Below, piece after piece: positions 51,477-62,600 of a stretch of DNA of 64,000 bases. Position 1 is the stretch's first letter, and every line of letters begins with the position of its first letter. The DNA comes from Himantopus leucocephalus (taxonomy: Eukaryota > Chordata > Aves > Charadriiformes > Recurvirostridae). Position numbers and translations under genes: made by a program. The stretch spans positions 18,717,932 through 18,781,931 of the forward strand of contig RSEF01000005.1 of the NCBI GenBank assembly GCA_003993805.1, in the 5' to 3' direction. The notes under the pieces were generated by a model. It did not search any database and was not told where the DNA came from. It saw only the letters and a program-made list of their open reading frames with translations.

Positions 51477-52460
51477 ATAGGGTGAGAAATAGAGAAGGTG
51501 GTGCCCTCGTGGAGGCACTGTTCAGCAATAGCTATTGCTGTGTGTTATCAACACTGTTTTCATCACCAGTTTAAAACAGAGCACCCTGTGGGCTGTTCTG
51601 AAGAAAATGGAGTGATTGACCACCCACCCAGCGAATGGGTGCCTTTGTTTTAGACAAAATGGCTATGTGATACAAGTGTGACAACCACTTGTATAACTGC
51701 TTGTCCCTGACAAAGAAATCCAGACTTAGAAGAGGACAAAACTAGTTTTAGGGGTACACTTAAAGTAACATAGCTCGTGTATGTATTAGGTCTGCTTTTA
51801 TACTCTGAACCTATGACACTAATCAATGGTATTTTTTATTCATGGAACTATATTAGGCATTAACTTATTGTTCTATAATTTTTGGTAGAGCCCTGTCATT
51901 CTCTAAGGAAGTGACTTTACCTGCTGTGACTTCATGACTAGCCTCTGGTCAAGGTGCAGTGCGAACCCCACGCGCTCGGCGGCAAACCTGAGGAGGTGAG
52001 AAATGCAGCCTGCCCGAAAAGCCTTGCTCAGCAGCGCCTGAAAGCCTCAGGCTCCTGGTGAGTAGAGCTCACTCGCAGACTCAGCAGGTGATGAAGGAAT
52101 AAATCTGTTCCCCATCATGAAGTTCACTGCACATTCTTCCACTGCAGAAATTCTGAACCTGGTTCTGTCAATTATAACAGCCATTTAGTGATCATAACGG
52201 GTTTATGATTTATATGAATTATGCAGAGCCAAATAATGGCTCAACTTTGTATTGAGTTTGCAAAGCCTCAGAACCGAGGCTTGTCAAGTTTGCTCAGTCT
52301 GATCTTTTACTGGCCTGTCTGTAACTTCGTTTTACTTGGTTTAGCTGCAACAGTAACTTTCTACTTGACCAAATGTTTATGGCTAATTTATTTTACTTTT
52401 GGCTTGTCTTTCTATTGTATGATCATATTCTTACATAGACACCAGCAACAGACACTTATT
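51477..52460. other. Unassigned stretch between poly-G run and CR1
   Basis: No gene recognised. A short GC-rich piece at about 51950-52070 contains several CpGs and a gtgagaa that could mimic a donor, but its reading frame matches nothing I know. The rest is AT-rich. Confidence 0.5.
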
Positions 52461-52733
52461 TCATTGAATGGTTAGAGTTGGAAGGGACCTTAAAGCTCAT
52501 GTAGTTCTACCTTCCACCAGACCAGGTTGCCCCATCCAACCTGGCCCCATGGATGGGACCTCCACAGCTTCTCTGGGCAACCTGTTCCAGTGTCTCAGCA
52601 CCTCACGGTAAAGAATTTCTTTCTAATATCTAATCTAAATCTCCCCTCTTTTAGTTTAAACCCATTACCCCTTGTCCTGTCGCTCTACTCCCTGATAAAA
52701 GAGTCCCTCTTCACCTTTTCTGTACTTGACCTA
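52461..52733 (-). mobile_element. CR1 LINE 3' fragment near the FADS1 3' end
   Basis: Antisense CR1 on the plus strand: attgaatggttagagttgga, accttaaagctcatgtagtt, then the conserved ctctgggcaacctgttccag and a stretch corresponding to the ORF2 C-terminus and 3' UTR. It lies about 900 bp beyond the FADS1 stop codon. The tail octamer is nearly lost. Confidence 0.88.
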
Positions 52734-53145
52734 GAGTGAGATATAGCTGTCCGTTAACAAATGAAATACAGATCTGGTATAATCGTAGCAGCTTTGAGAA
52801 GGGAAGGCAAAGGATGGGGCATGAAGGGGGTACAGGCATGAAGTGTTTAAGAGCACTTTGGTGCACAGACTTGACAGCGGAGACCTCATGGTTATAAACA
52901 ACTCAGCCAGACCAGCATGGGGAGCGTACACATGGCTCAGCCCAACGCAAAGTACAAAAAAAAACTAAACAAGAAATAAAGAAACGTAAAAGAGAGCAGC
53001 GGGCTTCAACCCACGTATTTCTTCCTGGCAACTGGGGAGGCCTGGCACTGTGACAATGAGGATGCTCTGAAGAACAGTAATGGGAAACGCGTTTATGTTA
53101 TTCAACTGCAGATTGCAATTGCTATACTCTAAGTGTGATATGTAG

Positions 53146-53637
53146 TTTATTATAATTTATTATGATTTAAGTGCATTGCCGGAACACCATGTTAATTCAA
53201 AATCCTGTACAATTTCAAATGACTTCAAATAAGCAAACGTAAACCCTCCACATGAGGAGTACCAAAAAAAAAAGCGGTCAGAGGACTGTGATGTGAAGTT
53301 AAGTGTGTTGAGCTGCACCAGTCCATAATCTGACTTGAACACATACTCAGGCTTAGAAATGCTCCTGGCCATATTTACTTGGAGACAGCCAGCAAAGAGT
53401 TTCTCCTGTTCTAACTAGTCATCTCTTGCTTGCCCTATCCACTCTTAATGTATCTGAACCAAAACACCAGGAAAGACCAGAAGTAAAATTCAGGTAACTT
53501 CATATCTATTGGAATCACATCCTTCAGTTCTTAATCGTTTTCTTCTGCCATAGAGTCCCTTGTGGTCCCCGCTCCTCAGCTTGCTGGGAATGCAAAGACA
53601 TGGCAGGCTGTGAATGGTACCATCAAGCCTTGTCGTC
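53146..53637 (-). other. FADS1: Probable FADS1 3' untranslated region with two AATAAA signals
   Basis: Downstream of the stop on the minus strand, the first hexamers I see are AATAAA at 53151-53146 and, just before it in transcript order, 53161-53156. They would give a 3' UTR of roughly half a kilobase. The choice is inferred; no transcript evidence is available and a longer UTR is possible. Confidence 0.35.
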
Positions 53638-53689
53638 TTATTTGTGTAGGTAGGCATCAAGCCAGAGCTCTCCTGAATTCTTCAGAGAG
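53638..53689 (-). CDS. FADS1: FADS1 exon 12 (C-terminus and stop)
   Basis: 52 bp coding, completing codon 428 and giving [17 protein letters not shown] followed by TAA. Human FADS1 ends [17 protein letters not shown], so terminus and length are conserved. The acceptor has a strong TC-rich tract with cag. It is too short to appear as an open frame and was found by homology and phase. Confidence 0.94.
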
Positions 53690-56600
53690 CTGAGAGAGAG
53701 AAAGAGAGTGCAAGAGGCCCCATTATGCAGGATTGCTTAAGGGAACGTTGGTGGGGACAGGGGAAATGAGGATTTTCTGTGTGTTGATTTGTAAGAGAAG
53801 AACAAGCGAACTCTTGTTCTCAGGATTCTGGTCTCCCCTAAATCCTCCTGCAGTTTTTTGCCAGGGTGTTGTTACTTACTGCACAATGTCTGCAAAAGCC
53901 GTGAGCAGCGGCTTACATTGGTACTCAATGCCATGTTTGGCGCACAAGGACTTCACCAGAGGAGCCACCTTCCAGTAATTGTGTCTTGGCATGGTGGGGA
54001 ATAGGCTGTGAACAGGAGACAGACAAATTCTCTTCCAGTGCTCCGTAAGAAACATTACCATTCATTATTACTTCCCAGGAATCACCCAGCTCAGACTGAG
54101 TGGGGTCTCTAGCTGCTCCTGGCTCTTCTTTGCCCCTTGGTGTGCTTTTAGCACAAGTAACTTGTAAGACTTTCCTGCTTTCCCCCTCTGTTATTTTCCA
54201 CAGCTGCCTCTAGCACCTCTGAAGTGACATTTCTCCAAAGCAAGTGATGTCATAAACTGGAAGAAATTACTCCCCTCCGCCCCTTTCTCCAGAAGTGACC
54301 ATCTCCATAGTGCAGAAAAAGAGATGAGCCCACCCTTCAGTTGCACAGCTCAGTCTCCAGAGTAATAGTATGAGTAGTTAAGTACAGGTAGGCTTGAACT
54401 ACCCTGTCAGACCATAAACAGGATGCCGTAGCAGGTGCATTTTCACTAATGCTTACAAGCTACTCCTTTGGATAGACCCTGTTGCTGTCTGGTTTCATAG
54501 ATCCTGCCCGTGTTCAATTTTCACTAGTCGTTCTCATCTTCCTGTGGGTCCAGTGAAGATTTTGATTATGATTCTCTTTAGGGTTTTCAGCCTTTTTAAA
54601 GACATACTCATTGGTGCCCCCCAATTATTTGTAGAATTCAGAGCAAAGAAGAATAGGGAAAAGGAAAAAAAAAAAAAAAAGAAAAAATATTTTTAAAAGG
54701 GAAGAAAACTCTCTGTCAGGGTGCGTACTCACTGATGTTCAATCTGGAAGTTCAGATGGCCAGTAAACCAGTCATTGAACAGAGACTGCTCAACATTGCA
54801 GGTTGCCTGGAGCTAGAGGAGGGGAAAGGAAAGCAAAGTCAGTACAGATTGGTGACGACAGCCTTTCTCGTTTGTCTCAAGAGCATGGTATCCTGTGCTA
54901 CTCTCTTCTCTTAGCCTAAGCTGAGCTACCTCAAGCCAGGGATCGTAATCCTCCTTCAGCTTTGTGGACCAGCAGATGTGCGTAGACTGGCTAACATGGA
55001 TCATGGTAAAACTAGGAGTTGGCTCTGTGCTCCTGTGAATGCATGTGAACAGTCAAAAGTTCCTCCCAAGTCTTTTCAAATCTATGTCTGCAGAAAAAGC
55101 AGAGATGGCAGGGTACTTCTGTGGTGGTCAGACTTTACTGCTGGACTCCAGTAAGTCTCTCTGCAAAGAGGGGACACAACACTGGCGTTCTGCTAGGGTG
55201 AAATTGCTCAGCAAGAGCAGGACGCAAACTTCCATCTCTACATAAATGGAAGAGGTCCAAGACAGAACGATACAATAAGTGGGGAGGTGGGTATGTTTAG
55301 GAAATCGACCTAGAACCTAACTTTGATTTTTTGATTGCCCATGAACTCATCATTGCTGTCCTCCCGTTATCCTATTAACCTGCTCTTCCCAGTTACCAAC
55401 AGGTTTTCACCCTTAATGCAACAGAGGACTTTCTTGTCTTATGGTTGGAATTTGAACGTGTATGGCCACAATTCTTAAGAATGGAAAATATTTTACCTGA
55501 GTAGACACCCAGTCCAAATTGTTGTCATAGTAAATATCCATAGGGATATGGTTCATCTGTGAAACCCAGACAAACCAGCTGCTCTCGAGCATCCTGTGCA
55601 ATCGGACAAGAGGCCAGAATTCAGTAACAGGCGAGCAAATCGACGCTGAGCCACTGAAATAACAGCATAGCCGGACCTACAAACGCGTGGCTGAACACCA
55701 GCCTTGCTAATCCAGAACCTGGAAGAACTTCCAAAGCCTGAAAGTTTCATACTTCCCAATGAAACTCATGATTATTAAATATGATCTGTGATGAAACTTA
55801 TGTAGCCTGTTATTCATCTGGGTTTTATCTGTAGCCAAGGACCAAAGTGATTAGAATCAGTAAAATGATGCAAGTGGAGTGGGCATTGTCCACTCAAGCC
55901 CATGCTGCTGGGTAACGCCTGGGTGTTTGCAAGCCCAGGCTAAGCTGATTCTGTTAAAGGTTCACTTTCTCTAACCAGTAGCAGACCCAACACCCAAAGC
56001 ACTGAATGTTGAGCAAGGTAAGTATTTCTCAATTTGGTTGGCACTCGGTGAAGTCTCTTGGCTGCCAGAGCCAATGAGGCGACATAAAAATTAAACTGGC
56101 AATCGAGTCTTAGTTTAACTTTATGGCATTAAAAAACTAAGCAAAAAAAAAAAAAAGATGATAAAGGTGAACACGGAAAGATAAGCAGAGAAAGGCAGGC
56201 AGGTGGAGGTGGAAAGTATTTGTAGAAGAAGGCTGAAGAACCTTCTAAAGAGACATTACCTGAATATAAAATAATATGCCAGGAGACTCTTTATTTCTAA
56301 TAACAATCCATAAGTAAAGAAGAATCTGATATAGAAGGTCAGCATCCAGGCCAAGTCCTACCAAAATCAGAGACAACAAGAAAAGAATTATAAATTGAAC
56401 TTGTTGAAATCTTTTTCTAAGCTCCATGTTATACGTACAAGAAAACAATCTACGTGCAGCTTCTGTAGCTTTTTGCTAAAATGAATCATCTGGAGCAATC
56501 CAAGTTAAGGTGAGCTAATAACGCTTTCTTTTCACGGCTTGCTGTAATAGAGATGAATCTGAGCGTTCATGCCCAGGGAGTACATTAATGTATTGGCAAA

Positions 56601-59600
56601 TGACTGTGCATTCAGGAACACAAGTTGAAGACTTCTATCAAATCATTGCCCAGGACTCCACGGTGAACTGTATGTTAGACCAACGACCTCATTTTGGCTG
56701 GAAGTTGCTCTGACCTCCTATTTTGCGTAACACCCACAAGAGGAGGGAGGATGAAGCATTAATTCTGGCTGCCTGGCATAGAAAGTAATGCCAAGTACGT
56801 GCACGCTGCTAACAAATCAACAACAGGTCCTGAAAATCCGCATCCTCCTGTTCCTGACCGTAACGGACCTTCTAATTTGCTTCCCAAACCAAAGGAGACA
56901 GTATACTTCATGGTTCTGCAAATGAGGCAGAGCAAGTAGAAGCTGAACAGCCTGTTGCTTGTTTTCAGGCCTTTGTCGTCGAGCTGAGGAACATAACAGG
57001 TTTAGCAGAAAGCATGAAGAGCCACTGAAAATACTGCACCAAACCAACCGTCATATTCTAGACCTAACTGAATGGCGTACGGTGTCCCACAGCAGGGACT
57101 GAGCTCTGGGCAGAAGGTGGCTCCATGTTCAGAAGAAAGGTTGGAGGCCCACAACTGACCCCGTCTCGGTTGCACAAGCGGCAATACTTACCGCCCAATA
57201 CCTTTTGGTGTATGCGATGTAAAATGTGTGGCAGTGGAAGTAGGTGGGAAACAGGAGCGGAGGAAGAGCTGTAAGGGAGAATTCATTATCACTGGTGAAG
57301 TCACGGACTGAATGACAGACAATCAAACTGGAAGCAAGTGACCCCTGAACAGCTACTTGATGTGGAGAATATTCTGGGAAGCTTTAGGGCTGCAGAATTT
57401 TCTGGATGATATCAGCATGCATCAACGCAACCAGTAAGCAATCTGGGAGCCTGCTGACCTCAAGAGGTAAAACAAAGGTAAGACAAGAAGCTTGATGGGG
57501 ACAGGTCCTGCTCTTCAGTACGACAGCCTGCTACTGCTTATGTCACCTATCAACGCAGGTAGTAGTGCCTTCTGTTTCCTCATGGAGAGCTTCTTTTAGA
57601 AAAGAGTGGAATTAAAAAAAAAAAAAGGGGGGGTGGGGTTTAGGATCCTGAAAAATAAGGAGGGCAAGACCCTGGAAACTTAATAATCCTTTTGAGTATC
57701 ACAGTAACCACTTTGCAAGAAAGCAATGACTGATACTGGTTAGGATGCTCTATCAGTGCCTCCAAACATTTCTAGGTCTGTTCATTAATCTGGTGGTGCT
57801 TACAAACCTGAGATTTCATTTTAGGCTTTTAACTGAGGAACAGCCACAGAGGAGTATTTTGAGAAGTGGCTTCCACAGCCCCAAAGCTTATCTGGCTCCC
57901 CATTCACTTGTTCAAAGCAGGGGAACAGCAGGAATACATCGGAAGTCCCTTGCCTACCAGGATTTTGGGTTGCAAGAACTCAAAACTTGACCTTCCAAAT
58001 GGACATCTCACTTGTACTTAAAAAAAAAACCCCAAAATAACAAAGACGACCCCACAGACTACTATTTAAATTTGAATACTACTGAAAGATGTGGTATGAC
58101 ATTGTAAGTCAGGCACTGTGGAGAATGTGGAAGACCTGGGATAGGATCACCTTCCTCAACCTGGCATCTCCAAGGCGCGTATCTGAGATAGGCACATCTG
58201 AAATAACCCTGCTCTCTATCTAGCCACTTGAGAGAGCCGCCACTGCTGGAGTGCGGTTCCTGCTGTCTTCAGAGGTCAAGGGTAAAAATAGGTCAAATAC
58301 ATCACACCTTGAAGGTGCCCATTTCTGCTGGGTTTTAGGGTTCAAATTCATACTGTCCTCTTTTCAGGCAAGTGTCCTAAGCAGCAGACCAGACTATTGT
58401 GGAGAGATGCAAGAGGTGATGTATCTCCTTGTCCCGTGTTGAAATTGTGCCGCTTTGCAAAAGGAATGAAGCGTCCCTAAGATGGGAAGAAGGGGGCAGG
58501 AGCGAGCCTAGAGATCAGGGCACTCGCAGTGGAGAAATTCTGAATTTTTCCTCTCCTCGGTTTATGCACTTTATTAGCCATCCATTATACGGCTCGCATA
58601 GACACTCCCTGGAGCCCTCATCACATTCTCCCAAGAAAACTCCTTAATTAGTAAGTTAAGAGTCTTTCTCCTTTTCTCTGCCCAAATAGATGTAGACTTA
58701 TTTTTGCAAAGCGGTACAGTTTTAAGATGACCTGGGATAAGCATCCCCCCACTACTTTTTCTACCCTGGAACAAACTTAAGCCATTTGGTTAGAAACTCT
58801 CAAACCAAATTAATGTGTTTCAAGTCAAGAAGGGCACAGAACCCTGATCTCACACAGGATCATATGATAATTTGGGCTGGAAAGGACCTCAGGGTCTCAG
58901 AGCAGCATCAGCTATGAGGGCAGACCAGGTTACTCGGGCTTTTACCCAGTCAGGTCTTCAACTCCTCCAAAAATTAGATGCAAACTGATTATTATGTTTT
59001 GATGCAGGCACCTTAGGTCTGCTCAAGTCCTACAGGTCAAAAGTAGGATCTATGAGCCCCATTACTACCCCTCCTGGTATTGCAGGAGAGTGGAGATACT
59101 CACTGATGAAGAAGTATTTGTGTTGGTGATGGTATGGCATGTATCTTTTCTTTTTGATCCCAAGCTGTGAACAGAAACAGCAAAAAAATACTGAGTGGAA
59201 ACTAAGCAATCTGCACAGGTAACTTGCCGTTTTCCATTCTTTTTTTCCCCAGAGGTACTCTTCTTGCACGCTTCCCACAACCCTCATTCCTACTGCCTCC
59301 CTCTTGCATACCTGTCCTATTAGGTTACATACATAACACCTTTTCTCTAAACCCTCATTCCATTAATGTAAGGCTTTAATGACTCACAGCTTTTTTTTTT
59401 TAATCTCTGAAGGGCTTAACTGTTAAGCAAGCATGAGGTTTTTCTCCAGTAGGGGAAAATAAATTGAGTGATTGCCGAAAAGCCATTCTAGATATACTTA
59501 TAACAAGTCAAAGCAGAAGTAACAGCCCTCAAGGAAAACCAACGTTGGTATATGGTAGGAAGGAAACGGATACCACCATTGTGTGGGTTGGAACGGAATG

Positions 59601-62600
59601 ATGTAGCAAAAGCAATGCCAGAACACTTTACCCATTAAAAGATGGTGTGATCTGTAAGTTATGATAAAAATAACTTTGAGGGGGGAATAGGAGTGAATTT
59701 TAACGGGTGAATTTCCTTGGGTTTGTGTTCTTACCACATTCATAATTCATTCGGTGAAATATTAGATATTTCAAGGCGAAGTTATATTATCAGTCAAAAA
59801 TAGTCATATGTATTTTTCTCTCTTTTTTTTTTTCCCCTGCCTACTTTCTTTTCTGCTTCGGTACATTTAAATGACAATTTCATGATGGCAAAGTTCTTCC
59901 AAGGAGAAACATATTTCACTGCTGCAGCTACTCTGACAGGCTCTCAAGAACTGCTGAAGCTGTACAACAAAAGGGGTTCAGCATTTTCTTAGGTTGTTGC
60001 TCCTGGAAGCGGCCTAGCAGTACCAGCTGAGAAGATCCTACGTGGTCAAATGACTTCTGCCCACCAGAGGGGCCTGCCAGCAGCTACAGGAGCAGCCCTT
60101 GGTTATTCGGTCCGGCTGTACCGGCTGCCTTTCGCAGCAAGGCTTCTGCCTGCTGCTCGCGTAGACGTGCCAAAGCCACCTGTATCTCTGAGCCCCAGAA
60201 GTTAACATTAAAGTAGTAATCCCAGGCCAACTGCAGCCATGCTTCATACTAATGTTTACAAGTTATCTAGTAATCATTAATTACCTAATTGTTCAACTAG
60301 GTCATTAAGTTGCTATAACCATTAAGTCTTTTTCCTGATGGATTTTCCACCTTATATATGGTGCACGTACATTGTGTCTTCATTTATTTACAACCACTTG
60401 TCAACTGTTCCAGAAATTTTTAAAGGAACTTAATGCGAACTTTGACCTGCTTCCAAAGGCTGAAGAAAGACACTGATGAAAGCCGTCTTTTTTCAGAAAC
60501 TGTCATCACATCTTGGGTTTAGATCTTTATGGTACAGCGTGCTTTTTGTTGACTAGGGTGTTCTTCCCAGTTCCTGGTACGTGAGTGCGCATGCGCACAC
60601 AGACACTGACCTCCACAGAGAATTTCTTCCCCAAAGTAAACAAGAAAGGGTGCATATCAATATCAGGATCTTTCTGGAAGCAGTTGGGTTTGGCATGGTG
60701 CCGGGAGTGCAGGAGAGTCCACCATTTGGCTGATGCCCCCTGTTTTAGTGAAGAACAAAGTGTGACAAGTACGATACTTTCAGAGATAGATTCTCTCCAA
60801 TTCCCCTCCTTCACCCAATGCTGAACACCCGCTTTTACAGGAAAGCCATCAAATCTAAGAAGTTTTTCCAGAGTTGGGTACTTACAATCAAGTGGCACAT
60901 CACAAACTTATGCAGCCAGTGGTTCCACTTGGTCTTCCTGAATACTGAAAGATGTCCTAAATCATGTTGCAACCATGAAGCTTGGACCTGGAAGAGGAAA
61001 AAGACATTGGGAGGGGAGAAAAGCAGGAATCAAGACAAGGACAATGCCACACCTGTCCTTTGCTTTGAAATATCAAGATCTATTTCTCAGACACTGCTCC
61101 AAAGTCACAACTGGAAAGGAACTATCCTGATACTCTTAAGATTTCCCCCAGAATGTATCTTACTGAAAGAATCCCAGACTAGATTTAGTGGGAGCTCCCC
61201 ACGTGCAGAATTTCTTCTTTACATCTTCTGTACACACAGCGGTTGTTGTCTTATGAAAAAGGAGAATTACACCAAGGAAATGGAGGACTAGAATGCTGCA
61301 ATGTGTGTGAAAGTTGATGCAAGTCCACGTGTATGTGCTATGGACTTAGTTGCTTACCTGGGAAATGGTCAGCACCACCAGAGAGACGATAAAGGGCAGT
61401 AAGGATGTCCCAAAGTAGAAGAGAATGAGCCAAGCAGCAGTATCCAACAGGAGGATGTGAGCGAGGTGCAGGAAGAAGAAGAGTTGATTTGGCTTCAGAA
61501 GTCCCATTTTCTCAACAGTAGCACGCAATTCACGGAAGTCTTTCACCAGCATTTTCTGTGGGAAGCACCAGCGTTACATGTTCCCTGTTTCTAGAGTGTA
61601 GCACTGCAGCCTCAAAAGCCAAGGACCGCTTTAATGGAGGAAAGAAAGGGCAAAGGATCTGGCCAAATGGGCAAGACCCGGGCTTGCACCTTAGTCAACT
61701 TTATCATTGCTCTCCTACAGCTTCTCTGTGCCTTTGCCTGATAAGGTACATAGAGCAGATAAAGCAGCAGCCATCACAGAGCACTATGTCTGTACCCCCA
61801 AGCCCTAAGACTATATCTTTGGTGTTTCTTCCATCATCATCTTGGCAGGTAGCATAGGGCTCAGGTGGAAGGTGTGCTCTGTGTGCATGAACATAGCACG
61901 CCATCTTGTGGTAGGCCTTTGGAATGAAAGTGTTCTTCTGCCACCAGTTCCAATAGATCAATGTATGTTTTCACTTTACCCTTCCCAAGATTAACAGGAG
62001 AGGGTTAAATACCTGTATGAAAATGGAAGCTATAGCCCAGCTGGCCTCAGGCTGGTGGGCGCTGAGGAAGGAGTGTGGAAGAAGAAATGAGCACAGCAGA
62101 TGTGCTAGACCAATCCACCTTTGGCTTTGCCAGCTCTGCAGGTGCCTCCCAAGCCTGATTCCTGTCTCTGTGCAACCCAACCCACAGAAGAGCCTTCCAG
62201 CCTACACTCCCAATCGTTTCGGGGAAACGGAGTTTGCATGGAGCAAGGCACACACAGGCTCTGGTGCAGGTCAGCTATGGGATTGAGAAACAGGCAAGAC
62301 ACGGCCACAGATGGGTAAGAGGGTTCATGAGGTTCCCACCTACATAGGAAGCGTGGCTGTGCCATCCTGGGGCAGCCAAACTGCTCTGAATTGTGTTTCT
62401 AATGCCTGAGTGACACAGGGCCGCGTATCACGCATGTCCCGCTTCATGCAAAGAAAAAGTCAGGACAGGCTAGAAGGAACGGGGAAAAGACAGTCTTGGA
62501 TAGGGGGAAGCAATGAGGACCATACAGCCCAGGGAATATTTTTACTCTAAGACTATTCCTGTTCTGTTTTCTGTGCCTCTCTCATGAGGTTTTCTTTGAC

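Noticed and set aside
51950..52070. GC-rich exon-like piece followed by gtgagaa
   Set aside because: Only 14 codons between the putative splice sites and no known match; too weak to call.
56245..56448. Minus-strand hydrophobic open frame around FADS1 exon 8
   Set aside because: The true exon uses another frame ([13 protein letters not shown]); this one reads across splice sites.
60818..61291. 157-codon open frame on the plus strand, the longest in the window
   Set aside because: It lies antisense to FADS1 exon 4 and introns 3 and 4, with no family resemblance; explained by chance and the coding constraint of the opposite strand.
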